From assembly GCA_037893225.1 (NCBI GenBank), contig JAZGUH010000144.1, positions 1 to 64,000 of the forward strand: DNA of 64,000 bases, written 5' to 3'. The translations under genes were made by a program, and so were the position numbers. The notes beneath the pieces were generated by a model. It was given only the letters and a program-made list of their open reading frames with translations, was not told where the DNA came from and searched no databases. Below, piece after piece: positions 51,401 to 63,961 of this stretch. Source of the DNA: Hippasteria phrygiana. Lineage: Eukaryota; Echinodermata; Asteroidea; Valvatida; Goniasteridae. Within the stretch, counting starts at the first letter, position 1. The number at the start of each line of letters is the position of its first letter.

Positions 51401-53301
51401 CATACATGTCAAAATTACTGAATTTGGTTGATATTTCATGCAATTATGAATGAGTAAAGCAAGTCCATACCCCAGGGAATTTGACAGGCATGGAGCAATA
51501 AATAGAAGGTAATATGCACACAGATGTTGGCCGGAAAGAAAATAAACATTGCGAGGTTTGAATTTTCTCCACAAGTTTTAACTCTAGGAAGCCGCCGATG
51601 ATTGCAACATGTAGCGCCAGATCTAAGCTATCCATACATGTCAAAATTACTGCATTTGGTTGATATTTCATGCAATTATGAATGAATAAAGCAAGTCCAT
51701 ACCCCAGGGAATTTGACATGCATGGAGCAATAAATAGACGGTAACATGTACACAGATGTTGGCCGGAAAGAAAATAAACATTGCGAGGTTTGAATTTTCT
51801 CCACAAGTTTTAACTCTAAGAAGCCGCCGATAATTGCAACATGTAGCGCCAGATCTAAGCTATCCATACATGTCAAAATTACTGAATTTGGTTGATATTT
51901 CATGCAATTATGAATGAGTAAAGCAAGTCCATACCCCAGGGAATTTGACAGGCATGGAGCAATAAATAAAAGGTAATCTGCACACAGATGGTGGCCGGGA
52001 AGAAAATAAACATTGCGAGGTTTGAATTTTCTCCACAAGTGTTAACTCTAAGAAGCCGCCGATAATTGCAAGATGTAGCGCCAGATCTAAGCTATCCATA
52101 CATGTCAAAATTACTGAATTTGGTTGATATTTCATGCAATTATGAATGAGTAAAGCAAGTCCATACCCCAGGGAATTTGACATGCATGGAGCAATAAATA
52201 GACGGTAACATGTACACAGATGTTGGCCGGAAAGAAAATAAACATTGCGAGGTTTGAATTTTCTCCACAAGTTTTAACTCTAAGAAGCCGCCGATAATTG
52301 CAACATGTAGCGCCAGATCTAAGCTATCCATACATGTCAAAATTACTGAATTTGGTTGATATTTCATGCAATTATGAATGAGTAAAGCAAGTCCATACCC
52401 CAGGGAATTTGACAGGCATGGAGCAATAAATAAAAGGTAATCTGCACACAGATGGTGGCCGGGAAGAAAATAAACATTGCGAGGTTTGAATTTTCTCCAC
52501 AAGTGTTAACTCTAAGAAGCCGCCGATAATTGCAAGATGTAGCGCCAGATCTAAGCTATCCATACATGTCAAAATTACTGAATTTGGTTGATATTTCATG
52601 CAATTATGAATGAGTAAAGCAAGTCCATACCCTAGGGAATTTGACATGCATGTAGCAATAAATAGACGGTAACATGTACACAGATGTTGGCCGGAAAGAA
52701 AATAAACATTGCGAGGTTTGCATTTTCTCCACAAGTTTTAACTCTAAGAAGCCGCCGATAATTGCAACATGTAGCGCCAGATCTAAGCTATCCATACATG
52801 TCAAAATTACTGAATTTGGTTGATATTTCATGCAATTATGAATGAGTAAAGCAAGTCCATACCCCAGGGAATGTGACATGCATGGAGCAATAAATAGACG
52901 GTAACATGTACACAGATGTTGGCCGGAAAGAAAATAAACATTGCGAGGTTTGAATTTTCTCCACACGTTTTAACTCTAAGAAGCCGCCGATAATTGCAAC
53001 ATGTAGCGCCAGATCTAAGCTATCCATACATGTCAAAATTACTGAATTTGGTTGATATTTCATGCAATTATGAATGAGTAAAGCAAGTCCATACCCCAGG
53101 GAATGTGACATGCATGGAGCAATAAATAGACGGTAACATGTACACAGATGTTGGCCGGAAAGAAAATAAACATTGCGAGGTTTGAATTTTCTCCACACGT
53201 TTTAACTCTAAGAAGCCGCCGATAATTGCAACATGTAGCGCCAGATCTAAGCTATCCATACATGTCAAAATTACTGAATTTGGTTGATATTTCATGCAAT
53301 T
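48430..53301. repeat. Array segment 12: I J, then E2 B C B A B C D D E F G H1 B C B A D D
   Basis: E2 B C B A B C D D at 48894-50981 matches 40542-42629 in type and order at an offset of 8352 bp (36 monomers). D E F G H1 B C at 50750-52373 matches 37990-39613 at an offset of 12760 bp (55 monomers). The A at 52606 has a116c and a unique g48t (52653). Confidence 0.88.
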
Positions 53302-55389
53302 ATGAATGAGTAAAGCAAGTCCATACCCCAGGGAATTTGACAGGCATGGAGCAATAAATAAAAGGTAATCTGCACACAGATGTTGGCCGGAAAGAAAATA
53401 AACATTGCGAGGTTTGAATTTTCTCCACAAGTTTTAACTCTAGGAAGCCGCCGATGATTGCAACATGTAGCGCCAGATCTAAGCTATCCATACATGTCAA
53501 AATTACTGCATTTGGTTGATATTTCATGCAATTATGAATGAATAAAGCAAGTCCATACCCCAGGGAATTTGACATGCATGGAGCAATAAATAGACGGTAA
53601 CATGTACACAGATGTTGGCCGGAAAGAAAATAAACATTGCGAGGTTTGAATTTTCTCCACAAGTTTTAACTCTAGGAAGCCGCCGATGATTGCAACATGT
53701 AGCGCCAGATCTAAGCTATCCATACATGTCAACATTACTGTATTTGGTTGATATTTCATGCAATTATGAATGAGTAAAGCAAGTCCATACCCCAGGGAAT
53801 TTGACAGGCATGGAGCAATAAATAAAAGGTAATCTCCACACAGATGGTGGCCGGGAAGAAAATAAACATTGCGAGGTTTGAATTTTCTCCACAAGTGTTA
53901 ACTCTAAGAAGCCGCCGATAATTGCAACATGTAGCGCCAGATCTAAGCTATCCATACATGTCAAAATTACTGAATTTGGTTGATATTTCATGCAATTATG
54001 AATGAGTAAAGCAAGTCCATACCCTAAGGAATTTGACATGCATGGAGCAATAAATAGACGGTAACATGTACACAGATGTTGGCCGGAAAGAAAATAAACA
54101 TTGCGAGGTTTGAATTTTCTCCACAAGTTTTAACTCTAAGAAGCCGCCGATAATTGCAACATGTAGCGCCAGATCTAAGCTATCCATACATGTCAAAATT
54201 ACTGAATTTGGTTGATATTTCATGCAATTATGAATGAGTAAAGCAAGTCCATACCCCAGGGAATTTGACAGGCATGGAGCAATAAATAAAAGGTAATCTG
54301 CACACAGATGGTGGCCGGGAAGAAAATAAACATTGCGAGGTTTGAATTTTCTCCACAAGTGTTAACTCTAAGAAGCCGCCGATAATTGCAAGATGTAGCG
54401 CCAGATCTAAGCTATCCATACATGTCAAAATTACTGAATTTGGTTGATATTTCATGCAATTATGAATGAGTAAAGCAAGTCCATACCCCAGGGAATTTGA
54501 CATGCATGGAGCAATAAATAGACGGTAACATATACACAGATGTTGGCCGGAAAGAAAATAAACATTGCGAGGTTTGAATTTTCTCCACAAGTTTTAACTC
54601 TAAGAAGCCGCCGATAATTGCAACATGTAGCGCCAGATCTAAGCTATCCATACATGTCAAAATTACTGAATTTGGTTGATATTTCATGCAATTATGAATG
54701 AGTAAAGCAAGTCCATACCCCAGGGAATGTGACATGCATGGAGCAATAAATAGACGGTAACATGTACACAGATGTTGGCCGGAAAGAAAATAAACATTGC
54801 GAGGTTTGAATTTTCTCCACACGTGTTAACTCTAAGAAGCCGCCGATAATTGCAACATGTAGCGCCAGATCTAAGCTATCCATACATGTCAAAATTACTG
54901 AATTTGGTTGATATTTCATGCAATTATGAATGAGTAAAGCAAGTCCATACCCCAGGGAATTTGACAGGCATGGAGCAATAAATAAAAGGTAATCTGCACA
55001 CAGATGGTGGCCGGGAAGAAAATAAACATTGCGAGGTTTGAATTTTCTCCACAAGTTTTAACTCTAAGAAGCCGCCGATAATTGCAACATGTAGCGCCAG
55101 ATCTAAGCTATCCATACATGTCAAAATTACTGAATTTGGTTGATATTTCATGCAATTATGAATGAGTAAAGCAAGTCCATACCCCAGGGAATTTGACAGG
55201 CATGGAGCAATAAATAGACGGTAATCTGCACACAGATGGTGGCCGGGAAGAAAATAAACATTGCGAGGTTTGAATTTTCTCCACAAGTTTTAACTCTAGG
55301 AAGCCGCCGATGATTGCAACATGTAGCGCCAGATCTAAGCTATCCATACATGTCAAAATTACTGCATTTGGTTGATATTTCATGCAATT
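53302..55389. repeat. Array segment 13: transition with E/G and F/G chimeras
   Basis: Order: X H2 B2 A B C D E2 X. The first X (53302) is E-like to position 69 and G-like from position 82, so the exchange lies between 53370 and 53383. The last X (55158) is F-like to position 90 and G-like from 142. H2 with a200c reappears here after being absent since about 11.3 kb. Several unique changes occur (53836, 54027, 54532). Confidence 0.87.
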
Positions 55390-55621
55390 ATGAATGAATA
55401 AAGCAAGTCCATACCCCAGGGAATTTGACATGCATGGAGCAATAAATAGACGGTAACATGTACACAGATGTTGGCCGGAAAGAAAATAAACATTGCGAGG
55501 TTTGAATTTTCTCCACAAGTTTTAACTCTAGGAAGCCGCCGATGATTGCAACATGTAGCGCCAGATCTAAGCTATCCATACATGTCAACATTACTGTATT
55601 TGGTTTATATTTCATGCAATT

Positions 55622-55850
55622 ATGAATGAGTAAAGCAAGTCATACCCCAGGGAATTTGACAGGCATGGAGCAATAAATAGAAGGTAATATGTACAGATGT
55701 TGGCCGGAAAGAAAATAAACATTGCGAGGTTTGAATTTTCTCCACAAGTTTTAACTCTAAGAAGCCGCCGATAATTGCAACATGTAGCGCCAGATCTAAG
55801 CTATCCATACATGTCAAAATTACTGAATTTGGTTGATATTTCATGCAATT
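55622..55850 (+). repeat. Reference copy of type K monomer (229 bp, two deletions); second copy at 59328
   Basis: K has the C deletion at 20/21 ('aagtcat') and a 2-bp deletion in the 'tacacag' tract ('tgtacagatg'), with t42g, c62a and c68t. The second copy at 59328-59556 has both deletions and a unique a-to-g change at its first base. Both follow an H2 unit with g217t ('ggtttat'). Confidence 0.9.
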
Positions 55851-56314
55851 ATGAATGAGTAAAGCAAGTCCATACCCCAGGGAATTTCACAGGCATGGAG
55901 CAATAAATAAAAGGTAATCTGCACACAGATGGTGGCCGGGAAGAAAATAAACATTGCGAGGTTTGAATTTTCTCCACAAGTGTTAACTCTAAGAAGCCGC
56001 CGATAATTGCAACATGTAGCGCCAGATCTAAGCTATCCATACATGTCAAAATTACTGAATTTGGTTGATATTTCATGCAATTATGAATGAGTAAAGCAAG
56101 TCCATACACCAGAGAATTTGACAGGCATGGAGCAATAAATAAAAGGTAATCTGCACACAGATGGTGGCCGGGAAGAAAATAAACATTGCGAGGTTTGAAT
56201 TTTCTCCACAAGTGTTAACTCTAAGAAGCCGCCGATAATTGCAACATGTAGCGCCAGATCTAAGCTATCCATACATGTCAAAATTACTGAATTTGGTTGA
56301 TATTTCATGCAATT

Positions 56315-56546
56315 ATGAATGAGTAAAGCAAGTCCATACCCCAGGGAATTTGACATGCATGGAGCAATAAATAGACGGTAACATGTACACAGATGTTGGC
56401 CGGAAAGAAAATAAACATTGCGAGGTTTGAATTTTCTCCACAAGTTTTAACTCTAGGAAGCCGCCGATGATTGCAACATGTAGCGCCAGATCTAAGCTAT
56501 CCATACATGTCAAAATTACTGTATTTGGTTGATATTTCATGCAATT
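56315..56546 (+). repeat. Reference copy of type L monomer (a142g, a155g, a208t)
   Basis: L is C-like to position 132 and then has 'ctaggaagcc', 'gatgatt' and 'tgtattt'. Copies: 57474, 60021, 60485, 60949 and 62109. It is H2 without g9a, so it may come from an exchange near the left end of an H2 unit. L is usually followed by P. Confidence 0.88.
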
Positions 56547-56778
56547 ATGAATGAGTAGAGCAAGTCCATACCCCAGGGAATTTGACAGGCATGGAGCAAT
56601 AAATAGAAGGTAATATGCACACAGATGTTGGCCGGAAAGAAAATAAACATTGCGAGGTTTGAATTTTCTCCACAAGTTTTAACTCTAGGAAGCCGCCGAT
56701 GATTGCAACATGTAGCGCCAGATCTAAGCTATCCATACATGTCAAAATTACTGTATTTGGTTGATATTTAATGCAATT
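56547..56778 (+). repeat. Reference copy of type P monomer (a12g)
   Basis: P reads 'gagtagagc' at 7-15 and has G-like changes with a208t. Copies with a12g: 57706, 58169, 60717, 61181, 61413, 62341 and 62573. Those at 60717 and 61181 share 'tacatagaagg'. Several have c224a ('tttaatgc'). Confidence 0.88.
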
Positions 56779-57010
56779 ATGAATGAGTAAAGCAAGTCCA
56801 TACCCCAGGGAATTTGACAGGCATGGAGCAATAAATAAAAGGTAATCTGCACACAGATGGTGGCCGGGAAGAAAATAAACATTGCGAGGTTTGAATTTTC
56901 TCCACAAGTGTTAACTCTAAGAAGCCGCCGATAATTGCAACATGTAGCGCCAGATCTAAGCTATCCATACATGTCAAAATTACTGTATTTGGTTGATATT
57001 TCATGCAATT

Positions 57011-57241
57011 ATGAATGAGTAAAGCAAGTCATACCCTAGGGAATTTGACAGGCATGGAGCAATAAATAGACGGTAATATGCACACAGATGTTGGCCGGAA
57101 AGAAAATAAACTTTGCGAGGTTTGAATTTTCTCCACAAGTGTTAACTCTAAGAAGCCGCCGATAATTGCAACATGTAGCGCCAGATCTAAGCTATCCATA
57201 CATGTCAAAATTACTGAATTTGGTTGATATTTCATGCAATT
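57011..57241 (+). repeat. Reference copy of type N monomer (231 bp; C deletion, c28t, a103t)
   Basis: N has the C deletion at 20/21, 'ccctaggg', t42g, c68t, t72c, 'aactttgc' (a103t) and t132g. Copies: 57938-58168 and 58401-58631. A related unit at 61646 has the deletion and a103t but not c28t, and one at 62805 has the deletion and c28t but not a103t. Confidence 0.88.
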
Positions 57242-60200
57242 ATGAATGAGTAAAGCAAGTCCATACCCCAGAGAATTTGACAGGCATGGAGCAATAAATA
57301 AAAGGTAATCTGCACACAGATGGTGGCCGGGAAGAAAATAAACATTGCGAGGTTTGAATTTTCTCCACAAGTGTTAACTCTAAGAAGCCGCCGATAATTG
57401 CAACATGTAGCGCCAGATCTAAGCTATCCATACATGTCAAAATTACTGAATTTGGTTGATATTTCATGCAATTATGAATGAGTAAAGCAAGTCCATACCC
57501 CAGGGAATTTGACATGCATGGAGCAATAAATAGACGGTAACATGTACACAGATGTTGGCCGGAAAGAAAATAAACATTGCGAGGTTTGAATTTTCTCCAC
57601 AAGTTTTAACTCTAGGAAGCCGCCGATGATTGCAACATGTAGCGCCAGATCTAAGCTATCCATACATGTCAAAATTACTGTATTTGGTTGATATTTCATG
57701 CAATTATGAATGAGTAGAGCAAGTCCATACCCCAGGGAATTTGACAGGCATGGAGCAATAAATAGAAGGTAATATGCACACAGATGTTGGCCGGAAAGAA
57801 AATAAACATTGCGAGGTTTGAATTTTCTCCACAAGTTTTAACTCTAGGAAGCCGCCGATGATTGCAACATGTAGCGCCAGATCTAAGCTATCCATACATG
57901 TCAAAATTACTGTATTTGGTTGATATTTCATGCAATTATGAATGAGTAAAGCAAGTCATACCCTAGGGAATTTGACAGGCATGGAGCAATAAATAGACGG
58001 TAATATGCACACAGATGTTGGCCGGAAAGAAAATAAACTTTGCGAGGTTTGAATTTTCTCCACAAGTGTTAACTCTAAGAAGCCGCCGATAATTGCAACA
58101 TGTAGCGCCAGATCTAAGCTATCCATACATGTCAAAATTACTGTATTTGGTTGATATTTCATGCAATTATGAATGAGTAGAGCAAGTCCATACCCCAGGG
58201 AATTTGACAGGCATGGAGCAATAAATAGAAGGTAATATGCACACAGATGTTGGCCGGAAAGAAAATAAACATTGCGAGGTTTGAATTTTCTCCACAAGTT
58301 TTAACTCTAGGAAGCCGCCGATGATTGCAACATGTAGCGCCAGATCTAAGCTATCCATACATGTCAAAATTACTGTATTTGGTTGATATTTCATGCAATT
58401 ATGAATGAGTAAAGCAAGTCATACCCTAGGGAATTTGACAGGCATGGAGCAATAAATAGACGGTAATATGCACACAGATGTTGGCCGGAAAGAAAATAAA
58501 CTTTGCGAGGTTTGAATTTTCTCCACAAGTGTTAACTCTAAGAAGCCGCCGATAATTGCAACATGTAGCGCCAGATCTAAGCTATCCATACATGTCAAAA
58601 TTACTGAATTTGGTTGATATTTCATGCAATTATGAATGAGTAAAGCAAGTCCATACCCCAGGGAATTTGACAGGCATGGAGCAATAAATAGACGGTAATC
58701 TGCACACAGATGGTGGCCGGGAAGAAAATAAACATTGCGAGGTTTGAATTTTCTCCACAAGTTTTAACTCTAAGAAGCCGCCGATAATTGCAACATGTAG
58801 CGCCAGATCTAAGCTATCCATACATGTCAAAATTACTGAATTTGGTTGATATTTCATGCAATTATGAATGAGTAAAGCAAGTCCATACCCCAGGGAATTT
58901 GACAGGCATGGAGCAATAAATAGAAGGTAATATGCACACAGATGTTGGCCGGAAAGAAAATAAACATTGCGAGGTTTGAATTTTCTCCACAAGTTTTAAC
59001 TCTAGGAAGCCGCCGATGATTGCAACATGTAGCGCCAGATCTAAGCTATCCATACATGTCAAAATTACTGCATTTGGTTGATATTTCATGCAATTATGAA
59101 TGAATAAAGCAAGTCCATACCCCAGGGAATTTGACATGCATGGAGCAATAAATAGACGGTAACATGTACACAGATGTTGGCCGGAAAGAAAATAAACATT
59201 GCGAGGTTTGAATTTTCTCCACAAGTTTTAACTCTAGGAAGCCGCCGATGATTGCAACATGTAGCGCCAGATCTAAGCTATCCATACATGTCAACATTAC
59301 TGTATTTGGTTTATATTTCATGCAATTGTGAATGAGTAAAGCAAGTCATACCCCAGGGAATTTGACAGGCATGGAGCAATAAATAGAAGGTAATATGTAC
59401 AGATGTTGGCCGGAAAGAAAATAAACATTGCGAGGTTTGAATTTTCTCCACAAGTTTTAACTCTAAGAAGCCGCCGATAATTGCAACATGTAGCGCCAGA
59501 TCTAAGCTATCCATACATGTCAAAATTACTGAATTTGGTTGATATTTCATGCAATTATGAATGAGTAAAGCAAGTCCATACCCCAGGGAATTTGACAGGC
59601 ATGGAGCAATAAATAAAAGGTAATCTGCACACAGATGGTGGCCGGGAAGAAAATAAACATTGCGAGGTTTGAATTTTCTCCACAAGTGTTAACTCTAAGA
59701 AGCCGCCGATAATTGCAACATGTAGCGCCAGATCTAAGCTATCCATACATGTCAAAATTACTGAATTTGGTTGATATTTCATGCAATTATGAATGAGTAA
59801 AGCAAGTCCATACCCCAGAGAATTTGACAGGCATGGAGCAATAAATAAAAGGTAATCTGCACACAGATGGTGGCCGGGAAGAAAATAAACATTGCGAGGT
59901 TTGAATTTTCTCCACAAGTGTTAACTCTAAGAAGCCGCCGATAATTGCAACATGTAGCGCCAGATCTAAGCTATCCATACATGTCAAAATTACTGAATTT
60001 GGTTGATATTTCATGCAATTATGAATGAGTAAAGCAAGTCCATACCCCAGGGAATTTGACATGCATGGAGCAATAAATAGACGGTAACATGTACACAGAT
60101 GTTGGCCGGAAAGAAAATAAACATTGCGAGGTTTGAATTTTCTCCACAAGTTTTAACTCTAGGAAGCCGCCGATGATTGCAACATGTAGCGCCAGATCTA

Positions 60201-60484
60201 AGCTATCCATACATGTCAAAATTACTGTATTTGGTTGATATTTAATGCAATTATGAATGAGTAAAGCAAGTCCATACCCCAGGGAATTTGACAGGCATGG
60301 AGCAATAAATAAAAGGTAATCTGCACACAGATGGTGGCCGGGAAGAAAATAAACATTGCGAGGTTTGAATTTTCTCCACAAGTGTTAACTCTAAGAAGCC
60401 GCCGATAATTGCAACATGTAGCGCCAGATCTAAGCTATCCATACATGTCAAAATTACTGAATTTGGTTGATATTTCATGCAATT

Positions 60485-61412
60485 ATGAATGAGTAAAGCA
60501 AGTCCATACCCCAGGGAATTTGACATGCATGGAGCAATAAATAGACGGTAACATGTACACAGATGTTGGCCGGAAAGAAAATAAACATTGCGAGGTTTGA
60601 ATTTTCTCCACAAGTTTTAACTCTAGGAAGCCGCCGATGATTGCAACATGTAGCGCCAGATCTAAGCTATCCATACATGTCAAAATTACTGTATTTGGTT
60701 GATATTTCATGCAATTATGAATGAGTAGAGCAAGTCCATACCCCAGGGAATTTGACAGGCATGGAGCAATACATAGAAGGTAATATGCACACAGATGTTG
60801 GCCGGAAAGAAAATAAACATTGCGAGGTTTGAATTTTCTCCACAAGTGTTAACTCTAAGAAGCCGCCGATAATTGCAACATGTAGCGCCAGATCTAAGCT
60901 ATCCATACATGTCAAAATTACTGAATTTGGTTGATATTTCATGCAATTATGAATGAGTAAAGCAAGTCCATACCCCAGGGAATTTGACATGCATGGAGCA
61001 ATAAATAGACGGTAACATGTACACAGATGTTGGCCGGAAAGAAAATAAACATTGCGAGGTTTGAATTTTCTCCACAAGTTTTAACTCTAGGAAGCCGCCG
61101 ATGATTGCAACATGTAGCGCCAGATCTAAGCTATCCATACATGTCAAAATTACTGTATTTGGTTGATATTTCATGCAATTATGAATGAGTAGAGCAAGTC
61201 CATACCCCAGGGAATTTGACAGGCATGGAGCAATACATAGAAGGTAATATGCACACAGATGTTGGCCGGAAAGAAAATAAACATTGCGAGGTTTGAATTT
61301 TCTCCACAAGTTTTAACTCTAGGAAGCCGCCGATGATTGCAACATGTAGCGCCAGATCTAAGCTATCCATACATGTCAAAATTACTGTATTTGGTTGATA
61401 TTTAATGCAATT
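60485..61412. repeat. Tandem 2-monomer duplication (464 bp)
   Basis: L plus a P-like unit with 'tacatagaagg' occurs at 60485-60948 and 60949-61412, with the rare a57c at 60771 and 61235 exactly 464 bp apart. The right halves of the P-like units differ: the first has t132g with 'ctaagaagcc', the second t132 with 'ctaggaagcc'. So an exchange or conversion followed the duplication. Confidence 0.86.
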
Positions 61413-61645
61413 ATGAATGAGTAGAGCAAGTCCATACCCCAGGGAATTTGACAGGCATGGAACAATAAATAGAAGGTAATATGCACACAGATGTTGGCCG
61501 GAAAGAAAATAAACATTGCGAGGTTTTTAATTTTCTCCACAAGTGTTAACTCTAAGAAGCCGCCGATGATTGCAACATGTAGCGCCAGATCTAAGCTATC
61601 CATACATGTCAAAATTACTGAATTTGGTTGATATTTCATGCAATT
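61413..61645 (+). repeat. 233-bp monomer with a 1-bp insertion, the only longer unit
   Basis: The tract 'gaggtttgaatttt' reads 'gaggtttttaatttt' near 61527: one added t and a g-to-t change. The unit also has a12g and a unique g50a at 61462. Confidence 0.88.
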
Positions 61646-62804
61646 ATGAATGAGTAAAGCAAGTCATACCCCAGGGAATTTGACAGGCATGGAGCAATAA
61701 ATAGAAGGTAATATGCACACAGATGTTGGCCGGAAAGAAAATAAACTTTGCGAGGTTTGAATTTTCTCCACAAGTGTTAACTCTAAGAAGCCGCCGATAA
61801 TTGCAACATGTAGCGCCAGATCTAAGCTATCCATACATGTCAAAATTACTGAATTTGGTTGATATTTCATGCAATTATGAATGAGTAAAGCAAGTCCATA
61901 CCCCAGAGAATTTGACAGGCATGGAGCAATAAATAAAAGGTAATCTGCACACAGATGGTGGCCGGGAAGAAAATAAACATTGCGAGGTTTGAATTTTCTC
62001 CACAAGTGTTAACTCTAAGAAGCCGCCGATAATTGCAACATGTAGCGCCAGATCTAAGCTATCCATACATGTCAAAATTACTGAATTTGGTTGATATTTC
62101 ATGCAATTATGAATGAGTAAAGCAAGTCCATACCCCAGGGAATTTGACATGCATGGAGCAATAAATAGACGGTAACATGTACACAGATGTTGGCCGGAAA
62201 GAAAATAAACATTGCGAGGTTTGAATTTTCTCCACAAGTTTTAACTCTAGGAAGCCGCCGATGATTGCAACATGTAGCGCCAGATCTAAGCTATCCATAC
62301 ATGTCAAAATTACTGTATTTGGTTGATATTTCATGCAATTATGAATGAGTAGAGCAAGTCCATACCCCAGGGAATTTGACAGGCATGGAGCAATAAATAG
62401 AAGGTAATATGCACACAGATGTTGGCCGGAAAGAAAATAAACATTGCGAGGTTTGAATTTTCTCCACAAGTTTTAACTCTAGGAAGCCGCCGATGATTGC
62501 AACATGTAGCGCCAGATCTAAGCTATCCATACATGTCAAAATTACTGTATTTGGTTGATATTTAATGCAATTATGAATGAGTAGAGCAAGTCCATACCCC
62601 AGGGAATTTGACAGGCATGGAGCAATAAATAGAAGGTAATATGCACACAGATGTTGGCCGGAAAGAAAGTAAACATTGCGAGGTTTGAATTTTCTCCACA
62701 AGTTTTAACTCTAAGAAGCCGCCGATGATTGCAACATGTAGCGCCAGATCTAAGCTATCCATACATGTCAAAATTACTGTATTTGGTTGATATTTCATGC
62801 AATT

Positions 62805-63265
62805 ATGAATGAGTAAAGCAAGTCATACCCTAGGGAATTTGACAGGCATGGAGCAATAAATAGAAGGTAATATGCACACAGATGTTGGCCGGAAAGAAAT
62901 AAACATTGCGAGGTTTGAATTTTCTCCACAAGTTTTAACTCTAAGAAGCCGCCGATAATTGCAACATGTAGCGCCAGATCTAAGCTATCCATACATGTCA
63001 AAATTACTGAATTTGGTTGATATTTCATGCAATTATGAATGAGTAAAGCAAGTCATACCCCAGGGAATTTGACAGGCATGGAGCAATAAATAGAAGGTAA
63101 TATGCACACAGATGTTGGCCGGAAAGAAAATACACATTGCGAGGTTTGAATTTTCTCCACAAGTGTTAACTCTAAGAAGCCGCCGATAATTGCAACATGT
63201 AGCGCCAGATCTAAGCTATCCATACATGTCAAAATTACTGAATTTGGTTGATATTTCATGCAATT
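62805..63265 (+). repeat. Two adjacent shortened monomers (230 and 231 bp)
   Basis: The unit at 62805-63034 has the C deletion at 20/21 and one a lost from the 'aagaaaataaac' run near 62897. The unit at 63035-63265 has the C deletion and a unique a99c ('aatacacatt', 63133). Confidence 0.88.
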
Positions 63266-63961
63266 ATGAATGAGTAAAGCAAGTCCATACCCCATGGAAT
63301 TTGACAGGCATGGAGCAATAAATAGAAGGTAATATGCACACAGATGTTGGCCGGAAAGAAAATAAACATTGCGAGGTTTGAATTTTCTCCACAAGTTTTA
63401 ACTCTAGGAAGCCGCCGATGATTGCAACATGTAGCGCCAGATCTAAGCTATCCATACATGTCAAAATTACTGAATTTGGTTGATATTTCATGCAATTATG
63501 AATGAGTAAAGCAAGTCCATACCCCAGGGAATTTGACAGGCATGGAGCAATAAATAAAAGGTAATCTGCACACAGATGGTGGCCGGGAAGAAAATAAACA
63601 TTGCGAGGTTTGAATTTTCTCCACAAGTGTTAACTCTAAGAAGCCGCCGATAATTGCAACATGTAGCGCCAGATCTAAGCTATCCATACATGTCAAAATT
63701 ACTGAATTTGGTTGATATTTCATGCAATTATGAATGAGTAAAGCAAGTCCATACCCCAGAGAATTTGACAGGCATGGAGCAATAAATAAAAGGTAATCTG
63801 CACACAGATGGTGGCCGGGAAGAAAATAAACATTGCGAGGTTTGAATTTTCTCCACAAGTGTTAACTCTAAGAAGCCGCCGATAATTGCAACATGTAGCG
63901 CCAGATCTAAGCTATCCATACATGTCAAAATTACTGAATTTGGTTGATATTTCATGCAATT

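Larger units (their letters stand above)
55390..56546. repeat. H2 K B2 B2 L block duplicated at 59096-60252 (offset 3706 bp)
   Basis: Five monomers recur in the same order at 59096. Shared rare markers are g217t in H2, both K deletions, and g31a ('cagagaat') in the second B2 (56083 and 59789). The 3706-bp offset is 16 units minus six deleted bases. Changes at 55888 and 56108 are private to the left copy. Confidence 0.88.

Noticed and set aside
179..63955. Overlapping minus-strand reading frames of up to about 120 codons in nearly every monomer
   Set aside because: They start at TTG, not ATG. They overlap the next one by 131 bp. 232 is not a multiple of three, so successive monomers are read in different frames. 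Differences between copies follow the DNA types, with no sign of coding constraint. They are by-products of the repeat.
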